A stretch of DNA of 64,000 bases from DYFX01 sp964400625 (GTDB lineage: Bacteria; Patescibacteriota; Patescibacteriia; SG8-24; DYFX01). Below the pieces are notes generated by a model, which was not told the DNA's origin, searched no databases, and worked only from the letters and a program-made list of their open reading frames with translations. Of this stretch, positions 1 to 7,091 are shown one piece after another. The position numbers and the translations under genes are program-made. The stretch is from NCBI GenBank assembly GCA_964400625.1, contig CAYNUS010000005.1, positions 1 through 64,000 on the forward strand, read 5' to 3'. Positions within the stretch are counted from its first letter, which is position 1. The number at the start of each line of letters is the position of its first letter.

Positions 1-20
1 AGGACGTTTGATATCCGGAT

Positions 21-43
21 CCCCCTCTTTGCTAAAGAGGGGG
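21..43. repeat. Perfect hairpin repeat upstream of clpB
   Basis: Arms CCCCCTCTTT (21-30) and AAAGAGGGGG (34-43) flank a 3-nt loop, followed by CAGGGGGAGTT. It resembles dispersed C-rich/G-rich palindromes of bacterial genomes. It lies just before the clpB promoter and could end transcription from the left, but it has no T-tract, so its role is unknown. Confidence 0.5.
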
Positions 44-64
44 CAGGGGGAGTTCGATATTCGC

Positions 65-93
65 TTGACACCCCGTATTAGCACTCTTACAAT
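65..93 (+). promoter_or_regulatory. clpB sigma70 promoter
   Basis: TTGACA (65-70), a 17-nt spacer and TACAAT (88-93) give a near-consensus housekeeping promoter. The predicted start of transcription is about 100, leaving a leader of about 90 nt that holds a palindromic repeat. The CIRCE operator covers the -10. Confidence 0.85.
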
Positions 94-104
94 GTGAGTG
101 CTAA
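78..104 (+). promoter_or_regulatory. CIRCE operator (HrcA binding site)
   Basis: TTAGCACTC (78-86), nine bases, then GAGTGCTAA (96-104): a perfect inverted repeat identical to the CIRCE consensus. HrcA bound here would cover the -10 and the transcription start. This indicates heat-shock control of clpB by an HrcA repressor encoded elsewhere. Confidence 0.93.
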
Positions 105-115
105 TACGCCCATCT

Positions 116-156
116 GTCATCCCGGCCGAGCGCAGCGAGAGCCGGGACCCATTTCC
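116..156. repeat. GTCATYCC-type palindromic repeat, copy 1
   Basis: GTCATCCCGGC at the left and GCCGGGACCCATTTCC at the right form a stem (121-126 with 141-146). The same skeleton, GTCAT(T/C)CC...GGG(A)TCCATTTCC, recurs at about 2882-2910 and 5663-5693, with a longer variant at 32538-32629. This copy lies in the clpB leader. Confidence 0.6.
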
Positions 157-189
157 ACAAGCAACCTCTAACGGTTTTCGCCAAGGACT

Positions 190-2808
190 ATGCCCCAGAA
201 CAACCGCTTCACGACCAAGGCCATGGAAGCCCTCCAGGAAGCCCAGAATCTGGCCCAGGAGGCCGGTTCCGAGGTCCTTGAGCCCCTGCACCTCCTCTCC
301 GCCCTCCTCCGCCAGGAGGACGGCGTCGTGGTGTCCGTCTTCAAGAAGGTCGGCATCGACCCGTCGGCCGTCCGGAGCCGCGCCGAGGCCGGTATCATCC
401 GTACCGACGTCCAAGGCGGCGGCACGGCGCACCTGCACGTCTCGCGGACGCTCGACCTCGCCATCCGCCAAGCCCACAAGATCGCCGAGCGCTTCAAGGA
501 CGAATACGTCTCGACCGAGCACCTCCTGCTCGGCCTGCTCGAGACCAAGAACGAAGCCGGCGCCCTCCTTCTTGAGATGGGCGTGAACCTCGACGCGGTG
601 CTCAAGGTCCTGATGGACATCCGCGGCTCCCAGCGCGTCACCTCCCCTGAACCCGAGGCCACCTATCAGGCCCTCGAGAAGTATTCGCGCAACCTCACGC
701 GCTTGGCCAAGGCCGAGAAGCTCGACCCGGTCATCGGCCGCGACGAGGAGATCCGCCGCGTCATCCAGGTGCTCTCGCGCCGCACCAAGAACAACCCAGC
801 GCTGATCGGCGAACCCGGCACCGGCAAGACCGCCATCGTCGAAGGCCTGGCCCAGCGCATCGTCTCCGGCGACGTGCCCGAGACGCTGAAAGGCAAGGAC
901 GTGGTCGCTTTGGATTTGGGCGCGCTCATCGCCGGGACGAAGTTCCGCGGCGAGTTCGAGGAGCGCCTCAAGGCCGTGATGAAGGAAATCGAAAAATCGG
1001 CCGGCGGCGTCATCCTGTTCATCGACGAGCTTCACACCCTCGTGGGCGCGGGCGGTTCCGACGGCGCGATGGATGCTTCCAATCTTTTGAAGCCCGCCTT
1101 GGCGCGCGGCGAACTTCGCTGCATCGGCGCGACCACCTTGAAGGAATACCAACGCCACATCGAGAAGGACGGCGCCCTGGCCCGCCGCTTCCAGCCGGTC
1201 ACGGTCGACGAACCCTCGGCCGAGGACGCCACCGCCATCCTGCGCGGCATCAAGGAGAAGTACGACCTGCACCACGGCGTGCGCATCACCGACGCGGCCA
1301 TCGTGGCCGCCGTGACCCTCTCCAACCGCTACATCACCGACCGCTTCCTGCCGGACAAGGCCGTCGACCTCATCGACGAGGCCGCCTCGGCCCTCCGCAT
1401 GCAGATCGATTCCCAGCCCCAGGAACTGGACGCTTTGAAGCGCGACATCACCAAGCTGGAGATCGAGAAGCGCGCCCTCGAGAAGGAATCCGACAAGCAC
1501 GCGAAGTCGCGCCTCAAGGAGGTCGAGAAGGACCTCTCCGAGCTCAAGGAGAAGGCCGGCGGCTTGGAACTGCGCTGGAAGAACGAGAAGGACGCCATCA
1601 CCACCATCCGCGAAGGCAAGAAGAAGATCGACAAGCTGAAGAGCGAGGCCGACATCGCCGAGCGCAAGGGCGACCTTGACGCCGTCGCCAAGATCCGCCA
1701 CGGGCAGATTCCCGAAGCCGAGGCGGCCTTCAAGGCGGCCGAGGAGACGCTGAAGAAGCTCCAGAAGGGCCACCGCTTCCTCAAAGAGGAGGTGGACGAG
1801 GAGGACGTGGCCAACGTCGTCTCGAAGTGGACCGGCATCCCGGTCTCCAAGATGCTCGCTTCCGAACAGCAGAAGCTGGTCCACCTTGAGGACGAGCTCG
1901 CCAAGCGCGTGGTCGGCCAAGAGGAGGCCATCAAGGCCGTGGCCGACGCCGTGCGCCGCTCGCGCGCGGGCGTGGCCGAGGAGAACCGACCGGCGGGTTC
2001 CTTCATCTTCCTGGGCCCGACCGGCGTGGGCAAGACCGAGCTGGCGAAGTCGCTGGCGTCCTTCCTGTTCAACGACGAGGACGCGATGGTGCGCCTGGAC
2101 ATGTCGGAGTACGGCGAGCGCCACTCCGTGGCCCGCATGATCGGCTCCCCTCCCGGCTACGTCGGCCACGAGGAAGGCGGCCAGCTGGCCGAACAGATCC
2201 GCCGTCGGCCGTATTCGGTGGTGCTCTTCGACGAGATCGAGAAAGCGCATCCGGAAGTCTTCAACGCGCTCCTCCAGATCCTCGACGACGGGCGCCTGAC
2301 CGACGGCAAGGGCCGGACGGTGAACTTCAAGAACACCATCATCATCATGACCTCGAACGTCGGCTCCGAGGAGATCCTCGAGCTCGGCAAGCGGAGCGGC
2401 GTGATGGGCTTCTCGACCGACGAGGAACAAGACGCCGACAAGACCCTCCACGAACGCGTCATGGGACTCCTGAAGCAGTCCTTCAAGCCCGAATTCCTGA
2501 ACCGCGTCGACGAGACGGTCGTCTTCCACGCGCTGAAACCCATCCACCTCGAACGCATCGTCGACGTCCAGCTGGCGCGCGTGCAGGAGCGGTTGAAGGA
2601 CAAGCACATCACGCTCGAAGTCTCACCTGCTGCGAAGAAGCTGTTGGTGGAGCGGGGGTACGATCCGAGCTTTGGGGCGCGGCCGCTCAAGAGGTTGATT
2701 CAGGATGTCATCTTGAACAAACTCGCGGTCATGCTCTTGGATGGCGCCATCAAAGAGGAATCGACGGTGAAAGTCGGGGTGAAAGAAGGAGAAATTACCT
2801 TCTCCTAA
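190..2808 (+). CDS. clpB: ATP-dependent disaggregase ClpB
   Basis: This is a hexameric AAA+ chaperone that, with DnaK, pulls polypeptides out of cytoplasmic aggregates. The 872 residues match ClpB length. An N-terminal Clp repeat domain (about 1-145) is followed by NBD1 with Walker A GEPGTGKT at residues 207-214, a full coiled-coil middle domain (about 410-535), and NBD2 with Walker A GPTGVGKT at 609-616 and the SPPGYVGHEEGG pore region. The full middle domain favours ClpB over ClpA/ClpC; a GVMGFS segment near the ClpP-loop position is noted but is not convincing. The start at 190 has AAGGA only 2 nt upstream, which is tight. The gene stands alone under a CIRCE-regulated promoter. Confidence 0.96.
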   Translation: MPQNNRFTTKAMEALQEAQNLAQEAGSEVLEPLHLLSALLRQEDGVVVSVFKKVGIDPSAVRSRAEAGIIRTDVQGGGTAHLHVSRTLDLAIRQAHKIAERFKDEYVSTEHLLLGLLETKNEAGALLLEMGVNLDAVLKVLMDIRGSQRVTSPEPEATYQALEKYSRNLTRLAKAEKLDPVIGRDEEIRRVIQVLSRRTKNNPALIGEPGTGKTAIVEGLAQRIVSGDVPETLKGKDVVALDLGALIAGTKFRGEFEERLKAVMKEIEKSAGGVILFIDELHTLVGAGGSDGAMDASNLLKPALARGELRCIGATTLKEYQRHIEKDGALARRFQPVTVDEPSAEDATAILRGIKEKYDLHHGVRITDAAIVAAVTLSNRYITDRFLPDKAVDLIDEAASALRMQIDSQPQELDALKRDITKLEIEKRALEKESDKHAKSRLKEVEKDLSELKEKAGGLELRWKNEKDAITTIREGKKKIDKLKSEADIAERKGDLDAVAKIRHGQIPEAEAAFKAAEETLKKLQKGHRFLKEEVDEEDVANVVSKWTGIPVSKMLASEQQKLVHLEDELAKRVVGQEEAIKAVADAVRRSRAGVAEENRPAGSFIFLGPTGVGKTELAKSLASFLFNDEDAMVRLDMSEYGERHSVARMIGSPPGYVGHEEGGQLAEQIRRRPYSVVLFDEIEKAHPEVFNALLQILDDGRLTDGKGRTVNFKNTIIIMTSNVGSEEILELGKRSGVMGFSTDEEQDADKTLHERVMGLLKQSFKPEFLNRVDETVVFHALKPIHLERIVDVQLARVQERLKDKHITLEVSPAAKKLLVERGYDPSFGARPLKRLIQDVILNKLAVMLLDGAIKEESTVKVGVKEGEITFS

Positions 2809-2832
2809 TTCCATCGAGACCCCACCTAACCA

Positions 2833-2910
2833 CCCCGGCGGAGGCCGGGGTCCAGCGCCCAAGGTCGTCATCCATACATGTCATTCCCGCGCAGGCGGGA
2901 ATCCATTTCC
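2833..2910. repeat. GTCATYCC-type palindromic repeats, tandem pair
   Basis: Two adjacent palindromes: CCCCGGC...GCCGGGGTCCA (2833-2853) and CATTCCCGCGC...GGCGGGAATCCATTTCC (2882-2910). They share the right-end TCCA/TCCATTTCC with the copies at 116 and 5663. They sit at the left edge of the AT-richer nuclease island. Confidence 0.6.
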
Positions 2911-2921
2911 ACCAGAAATAC

Positions 2922-2946
2922 AAAGAAGGCTGTATAGCCTTCTTTT
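2922..2946. terminator. Bidirectional terminator between clpB and the nuclease cassette
   Basis: AAAGAAGGCT (2922-2931), loop GTAT, AGCCTTCTTT (2936-2945) and a further T. The A-rich and T-rich flanks let it serve clpB on the plus strand and the MrcB-HNH gene on the minus strand. Confidence 0.75.
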
Positions 2947-2958
2947 GTTCTAGCAGAA

Positions 2959-3891
2959 CTACTCCAATATGCCGCGCATTTCTTCGATAGACAGCCAGGG
3001 ATCCTTGGCGTGAATCATGCGATGGCAATTCGAGCATATGAGGGCAATATCTTCGACCCGAGTTACATCTCCTTCTTGCATTTCAGACACCGGCTTTCTG
3101 TGGTGTCCTTCGATGTAGTCCTTACCCCTAGACCCATATCGTTCTTGAAAGGAAAAACCACAAATCTCACAGTTCAATCTCTCATTTTTCGAGATGGCGA
3201 GTTGTTTCGCTTTCTTGATGATTGATGGGTTTCGCTCACGAACGTAGTGTTGTTTTAGAATTCTTTTACCCTCCTCGACACTTGCAGAGCCCGAAAAGTC
3301 GGTTTCAACAGTAAGCACTGATGATTCAAGGAGGTAATGTTGGTAGAAGGCCAGGAGGCCTTGCAGATCACGAACAAGCGCATCGTTATCAACGAGCTCA
3401 GCACAATGATACTCGCGATAATAGACCGTCGTATGCTCGTAGTTTGCACCCAAACCCGTTTTCGAAAGACTTAACTTGTTATCTGCGACAAAACCGTCGA
3501 GCTTGAGGGGGTAGTTCACCCTAATCTCTTGGATTTCTGCTGCAATTCTATCCAATGCCTGCTTTTTACCCTCTCTTTCGATCGGTCGCGACACGCCGTG
3601 ACCTAGGGCGAGGTAGACACGCTGAAAATCGGAAGAGAAGAGGTAGTCAACGTATAATCCCTCTTGTGGTCCGTCCGTTTCATTCTTGTTATAGATCACG
3701 ATCCATGGCACCCCCGCCCAATTACCCTTTCCGGGCGAGCCCAATACAACAAGGTCATCGGTCAAAAAAGGTGCCAGCACCTTCCCTGGCTCATTCCGGA
3801 TGAAGCTCGCGAGTGGGTGACCGCCAAAGGGCTCAGTAACGGCGGTTGAATATTCAGCGCAGATTTTCTGCAAAATATCTCGGAGATTCAT
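2959..3891 (-). CDS. MrcB-like N-domain (DUF3578) HNH endonuclease
   Basis: Predicted nuclease of 310 residues. The N-terminal half (about 10-180) has the MrcB_N/DUF3578 look, with GSPGKGNWAGVPWI at 51-64 and a GLYVDYLFSSDFQRVYL strand. The C-terminal half is an HNH domain with a zinc frame: C241/C244, an E-G-H-H core at 261-264, and C286/C289 with H290 and H294. Similar two-domain proteins are modification-dependent (type IV-like) restriction enzymes, so binding modified cytosine and cutting DNA is the likely role (inference). It is the last gene of a three-gene minus-strand cassette, 24 nt after the DpnI-like gene. Base composition is more AT-rich than the surroundings, which suggests transfer. 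No methyltransferase is adjacent. Confidence 0.85.
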   Translation of the reverse strand: MNLRDILQKICAEYSTAVTEPFGGHPLASFIRNEPGKVLAPFLTDDLVVLGSPGKGNWAGVPWIVIYNKNETDGPQEGLYVDYLFSSDFQRVYLALGHGVSRPIEREGKKQALDRIAAEIQEIRVNYPLKLDGFVADNKLSLSKTGLGANYEHTTVYYREYHCAELVDNDALVRDLQGLLAFYQHYLLESSVLTVETDFSGSASVEEGKRILKQHYVRERNPSIIKKAKQLAISKNERLNCEICGFSFQERYGSRGKDYIEGHHRKPVSEMQEGDVTRVEDIALICSNCHRMIHAKDPWLSIEEMRGILE

Positions 3892-3915
3892 GTGTTTGTA
3901 TACCCTTTCAAATAT

Positions 3916-4347
3916 TTACCTCTTATGAAGCACGAAATAGGGCAAGTTATTCAAACCCCTATACGTAAACATTTCGTGACCGGCACGTCTCGCTTTTTCA
4001 GAGAGCTTGTACTTATGAAGGTGCTTCCTGGGTACGAAGGGGTAGAAGCGAACCTCTTGCCGTGTCATTCCACCTTCGTACCACGTAAAATTTGCAATGA
4101 GAGCCGGGACCATGTAGCCGGACTTCAGGACCTTGTCCATGATCTGCCAACCCGCGCCAAAAATACTATCCTTCGGCTTCGAATTGTTCGTCTTCACCTG
4201 CGCACGAAAAGAGCAGCCCGTGCACTGAACGTCGTACAAGGGATAGTTTTTGGGGAGCTCCATGAGGAGCTTGCCGCAGTTCGGGCATGGCACGGACCTC
4301 ACGATATCCTTCTCGCCCTGCGTACCAAGCGCGTGGGTTCGTTTCAT
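3916..4347 (-). CDS. DpnI-like (Dam-replacing family) nuclease domain, short form
   Basis: A protein of 143 residues resembling the catalytic half of DpnI, which cuts adenine-methylated GATC. A zinc knuckle (C21-x2-C24, C42-x2-C45) encloses D39, then Q50-V-K52. DpnI has D and E-x-K at the same 11-residue spacing, so here the catalytic Glu is replaced by Gln, as in D-QxK nucleases of the Mrr type. A KARRAG motif at 118-123 recalls the TARRAG segment of DpnI. DpnI's C-terminal winged helix is absent (143 versus about 254 residues). Its ATG is 1 nt after the stop of the upstream PD-(D/E)xK gene, indicating translational coupling. Family assignment is by eye; substrate preference is inferred. Confidence 0.72.
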   Translation of the reverse strand: MKRTHALGTQGEKDIVRSVPCPNCGKLLMELPKNYPLYDVQCTGCSFRAQVKTNNSKPKDSIFGAGWQIMDKVLKSGYMVPALIANFTWYEGGMTRQEVRFYPFVPRKHLHKYKLSEKARRAGHEMFTYRGLNNLPYFVLHKR

Positions 4348-4348
4348 A

Positions 4349-4813
4349 CTACAAATTGATTTGATACTGAAGCCTCTTGGTCCTGATGCGCTTCTCCAAC
4401 TCCTTGAGAGTCAGTAATGCGTAGGAGAGGCTTTCAGGATGCAGGCTCACGAAACAGAACATGTATCCGTCCCCCATTTTCTCGGCCAGATCAAACTCGT
4501 TCTTCGTTGCGCCGAAGAAGAATCCTTCGGGATTTTTCAAATGCTTCTTCTTGGTTGTCTTTAATTCGATCAGTGTGACCGGCTCGGTTGTCAGAGCCTC
4601 GATGGCCTTTTCATGATTGGTATGCTTGCCGACGATGACCAAGTCGAAGGCACGTGAAAACTTTTTGTCTAACTTAAGGGACTCCATAATCCGCTTCCGT
4701 CCCTCCTTATCAGGATGGATAAACCGCGGATTTTGCTTCAATAGAAACGCGATCGCCTCGTTTTCGGTCCGATTATTGGACTTCGTGATGACGTAAGAAT
4801 GGGACCCGGCCAT
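4349..4813 (-). CDS. PD-(D/E)xK nuclease-like protein, first gene of cassette
   Basis: Not a named family I can assign. Counting from an upstream in-frame ATG at 4831, the sequence shows FD63-LVIVG, then TLIE89-LK91-TTKK, followed by GFFFGATKNEFDLAEK and a YMFCFVSL strand. This arrangement (D, ExK, an aromatic turn, a helix with NE, a strand) is typical of PD-(D/E)xK endonuclease folds. I place the start at 4813, because a promoter's -10 (4822-4827) ends 8 nt before that ATG and would overlap the 4831 ATG. The gene heads the nuclease cassette and is coupled to the DpnI-like gene. It is AT-richer than the window average. Confidence 0.6.
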   Translation of the reverse strand: MAGSHSYVITKSNNRTENEAIAFLLKQNPRFIHPDKEGRKRIMESLKLDKKFSRAFDLVIVGKHTNHEKAIEALTTEPVTLIELKTTKKKHLKNPEGFFFGATKNEFDLAEKMGDGYMFCFVSLHPESLSYALLTLKELEKRIRTKRLQYQINL

Positions 4814-4850
4814 ATGGCCAGATGATCCCATGGGCTGGCCATACGATCAA
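4808..4850 (-). promoter_or_regulatory. Nuclease-cassette promoter with inverted repeats and GATC sites
   Basis: On the minus strand TTGATC (4850-4845), 17 nt, GATCAT (4827-4822). ATGGCCAG (4814-4821) and CTGGCCAT (4835-4842) form an inverted repeat around the -10, centred on CCCATGGG; GGCCATATGGCC (4808-4819) is a palindrome over the start codon. GATC occurs in both hexamers and again at 4851-4854. Confidence 0.55.
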
Positions 4851-4870
4851 GATCTGGGCATCATGAAGTC

Positions 4871-5230
4871 ATGGCGCTGGTTTTCGATAAAAAAGTAATG
4901 CTATTTGAAAAGCACGAACTCCGTCGCGCAGGATTTGGCGTGGAGGCCGCAGGTTTTGGGCTCTGTGCCGAGGTCCTCTTCATTAAGAACATGCCTGCCA
5001 TTGCGTACAGCTGGATGGATGAAGGGTTATCCGGTATTTCCGTTGCAAAGCGCTTCAGAAGACAGGGTCTGGCGACAATGTTTATACAAGAATTACTAGA
5101 AGAGAGCGGTGGTACATTGCACGTCGTTGACCCGAATGAACCACTCCTTCGCGTCCTTCAAAGAATTGGACGAGTTAGTATTCCGAATGGGGTGGGTGTC
5201 GTTAAGTTACAGGTGACGAGCTCGGGGTAA
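4871..5230 (+). CDS. Small GNAT-like acetyltransferase domain protein
   Basis: A protein of 119 residues. The segment ISVAKRFRRQGLATMFIQEL carries the R/Q-x-x-G-x-A acetyl-CoA loop of GNAT enzymes, followed by strand LHVVDPNE. It is shorter than a full GNAT enzyme (about 140-160), so it may be a minimal or degenerate member. It is divergent from the nuclease cassette, 57 bases from the predicted start of that cassette, and shares its lower G+C. The substrate is unknown; a link to the cassette (for example modification or immunity) is only positional. Confidence 0.5.
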   Translation: MALVFDKKVMLFEKHELRRAGFGVEAAGFGLCAEVLFIKNMPAIAYSWMDEGLSGISVAKRFRRQGLATMFIQELLEESGGTLHVVDPNEPLLRVLQRIGRVSIPNGVGVVKLQVTSSG

Positions 5231-5267
5231 CGCTATGCCGACCTCCTTAGAGAACTTGTCGGGCATG

Positions 5268-5396
5268 TCAGCGTGAGCCGGGCGAAGTCTGTACTCGCGC
5301 GTTCTCGATCATCGTATCGAGCGTGGTCGGGAGGACCATCTTGATGAAGATGAACCCGAAAGCGGCGAGGACGACGAATTTCAGGATGTTGCTCAT
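5268..5396 (-). CDS. 42-residue single-pass membrane peptide
   Basis: The ATG at 5396 overlaps the pirin stop codon (ATGA), and an open frame of 43 codons ends in TGA at 5268. After a short N-terminus there is a hydrophobic run of about 20 residues beginning FVVLAAFGFIFI, then a polar tail. Nothing else identifies it. The exact stop/start overlap and the G/C-rich third positions argue that it is a real gene co-translated with pirin. Confidence 0.5.
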   Translation of the reverse strand: MSNILKFVVLAAFGFIFIKMVLPTTLDTMIENARVQTSPGSR

Positions 5397-6142
5397 ACGA
5401 CGAAAACCATGAATTCTGCGGTCGCGGCAGACTTGAAACGATTTCCTTCGATCATCCCGGCAGCATCGCTCGCGTGAAGCCTCTCCCCTCCCACCTCCAC
5501 CTCACCATTCACGATTTGAACCCACCCCGCCCTTCCCTCCGGAACCTCGATCGTCACCTCCTTCCCTGCTTCCAGCCGATACAGCCACACCTCGGCGTCC
5601 TGATGGATCGTCAGGGAGCCGTCGCGGCCGTCGGGACTGGCTACCAACGTTTTAGTGCTGGAGGAAATGGACCCCCGCTTTCGCGGGGGTGACATGGCTT
5701 GGTCGGGAGACGTGTTCAGGTCGTAAGCCGGAAGATCGGAGACGGCCTTCTGCTCGTAGCTCGGCTCCAGCCCCTTCTCCTTCGGCAGGATCCAGATCTG
5801 ATACAGGTGCGTCTCCTCGTCCTGGGTGGCGCTGATTTCCATGTGCTGGACGCCGGTGCCGGCGGTCATGCGTTGGAATTCGCCGGCGCGGATGATTTCG
5901 TTGTTGCCCATCGTGTCCATGTGCCGGAGGGCGCCCTTCATGACGTACGTCAAGATCTCCATGTCGCGATGCGGGTGCAGGTCGAACCCCTTCCCCGGCG
6001 CGATGAAGTCCTCGTTCATCACGCGGAGCGACTTGAAGCCCATCCACTCCTCATCGAAATAGTCGGCGAAGGAAAACGTGTGCCATGTCTTCAGCCAGCC
6101 ATGGTCGGCGTGTCCCCGCTCGTTGGCGCGTCGGATGATCAT
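5393..6142 (-). CDS. Pirin family protein
   Basis: Bicupin of the pirin/YhhW family: iron-binding cytoplasmic proteins, some with quercetin 2,3-dioxygenase activity. Cupin motifs are visible: FDLHPHRDMEILTYVMKG, GTGVQHMEISA and HLYQIWILP in the first domain; SPDGRDGSLTIHQDAEVW in the second. The start is placed at 6142 (MIIRRANERG); an in-frame upstream extension lacks homology. Between the two cupins, residues about 150-161 read MSPPRKRGSISS, which is the translation of the GTCATYCC-type palindrome at 5663-5693, so a mobile-like repeat has entered the gene without breaking the frame. An extended -10 (TGCTATCGT, 6152-6157) ends 9 nt before the ATG. Confidence 0.88.
   Translation of the reverse strand: MIIRRANERGHADHGWLKTWHTFSFADYFDEEWMGFKSLRVMNEDFIAPGKGFDLHPHRDMEILTYVMKGALRHMDTMGNNEIIRAGEFQRMTAGTGVQHMEISATQDEETHLYQIWILPKEKGLEPSYEQKAVSDLPAYDLNTSPDQAMSPPRKRGSISSSTKTLVASPDGRDGSLTIHQDAEVWLYRLEAGKEVTIEVPEGRAGWVQIVNGEVEVGGERLHASDAAGMIEGNRFKSAATAEFMVFVV
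5663..5693. repeat. GTCATYCC-type palindromic repeat inside pirin
   Basis: GGAAATGGACCCCCGC and GCGGGGGTGAC form the stem. Read on the minus strand it is GTCACCCCCGCG...GGGGGTCCATTTCC, the same family as the intergenic copies at 116, 2882 and 32538. Here it is translated in frame as part of pirin. Confidence 0.7.
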
Positions 6143-6167
6143 ATCCCCATCACGATAGCACCCGCAT

Positions 6168-6196
6168 TTGACAAACGGGAAGACCGCAGCTATCCT
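6168..6196 (+). promoter_or_regulatory. Promoter of the candidate small RNA
   Basis: TTGACA (6168-6173), 17 nt, TATCCT (6191-6196), predicting transcription from about 6203. No plus-strand coding frame follows; a terminator hairpin ends at 6272. Confidence 0.6.
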
Positions 6197-6202
6197 GAAG
6201 AC

Positions 6203-6272
6203 AAAGGTTCCACCCCGCTGAAAAGAGCCCCCGGGCTCTCCTCGCAAGAGGTAGGCGGGGTGGTCTTTTTTT
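6203..6272 (+). ncRNA. Candidate 70-nt structured small RNA
   Basis: Between a good promoter and a seven-U tract (6266-6272). A 9-bp closing stem (CCACCCCGC 6210-6218 with GCGGGGTGG 6255-6263) encloses two hairpins: AGAGCC/GGCTCT with loop CCCG (6224-6239) and CCTC/GAGG with a GCAA tetraloop (6240-6251). This makes a compact three-way junction. It ends 3 nt before the stop codon of the convergent DUF3800 gene. I recognise no known RNA family. It could instead be only an isolated terminator. Confidence 0.45.
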
Positions 6273-6275
6273 GCT

Positions 6276-6917
6276 TCAAAACACTTGGAATTTATGTTTG
6301 AGCAGGTGTTTGATTGAGCTCAGCGGTCGCCTTTCGTTGCGCTCGAAAGCGACGTAGATGGCCCACCCACAGTAATCCGCGATTTGGCAATTGATATCGG
6401 CCATCACCCGATGGAAGTAAATCCGGTACGGCTTGGACGTCATTTTCTTCAATTGCACCTTCAGCTTCTTGAGGATCAGGTCGCGCTTCCTGCCGGTGAA
6501 GAGGGCCCCGATGACGACCACGATGTCCCGCACTTCTGCGATGTCGTGCCGGTGGAAGATCTGCGCCAGGATGCAATGAAGCATCGTGCCGTAGAGCGCG
6601 TCATCGAGGGCCAAGAAACCCGCCAGCTCCCGCTTACGGGCGATGACGGCATCGATTCGCATCCCTTCGATGCCGGCAAGCATCGCATAAAAACGGTCTC
6701 GCACGAATTGCTTATCCTCGGTGGCGTGAAAATACTCGAGATCGTGCTCTTGCGCCAGCAGTTCGTACCGAAGGTTCAGGAACCCGGTCCGACGATGGAC
6801 GGGCAAGAACGTGGAAACCGCCGTCAAGACGAAGTGTTTCGTTCCTTGGTCGGTGAAATCAAAATTCCCTGACTCATCGATGAAGACATGTAGGGTTTTG
6901 GTGCGCGTTTTTGCCAT
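6276..6917 (-). CDS. DUF3800 domain protein
   Basis: A protein of 213 residues opening with the DUF3800 signature HVFIDESGNFDF and continuing with a conserved acidic/His pattern (EYFHATED; VVVIGALFTGRKRD; ADYCGWAIYVAFERN). DUF3800 proteins have an RNase H-like fold and often occur near mobile or defence genes; their activity is mostly undefined. The gene is monocistronic and convergent to the candidate small RNA. No catalytic role is claimed. Confidence 0.82.
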   Translation of the reverse strand: MAKTRTKTLHVFIDESGNFDFTDQGTKHFVLTAVSTFLPVHRRTGFLNLRYELLAQEHDLEYFHATEDKQFVRDRFYAMLAGIEGMRIDAVIARKRELAGFLALDDALYGTMLHCILAQIFHRHDIAEVRDIVVVIGALFTGRKRDLILKKLKVQLKKMTSKPYRIYFHRVMADINCQIADYCGWAIYVAFERNERRPLSSIKHLLKHKFQVF

Positions 6918-7091
6918 GTGAAGACGCTAGCATGGGTTCGGGTCAACATGTCAACAGAACGCGAAAGAGCGCCGATCGGCGCTCTTCGCAGGGGCGGGGT
7001 TCAAGACCTGGCCCTCCACCAGCTCCGCATCGCGGAGCATCAAAACCTACCACGAATCGCCGCCTTTCACGCAAGAGGGCGTCGCTGGCGG

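Noticed and set aside
5663..5693. Pirin insert as an assembly error
   Set aside because: The frame is kept and both cupin domains are complete, so a true insertion is the simpler reading.
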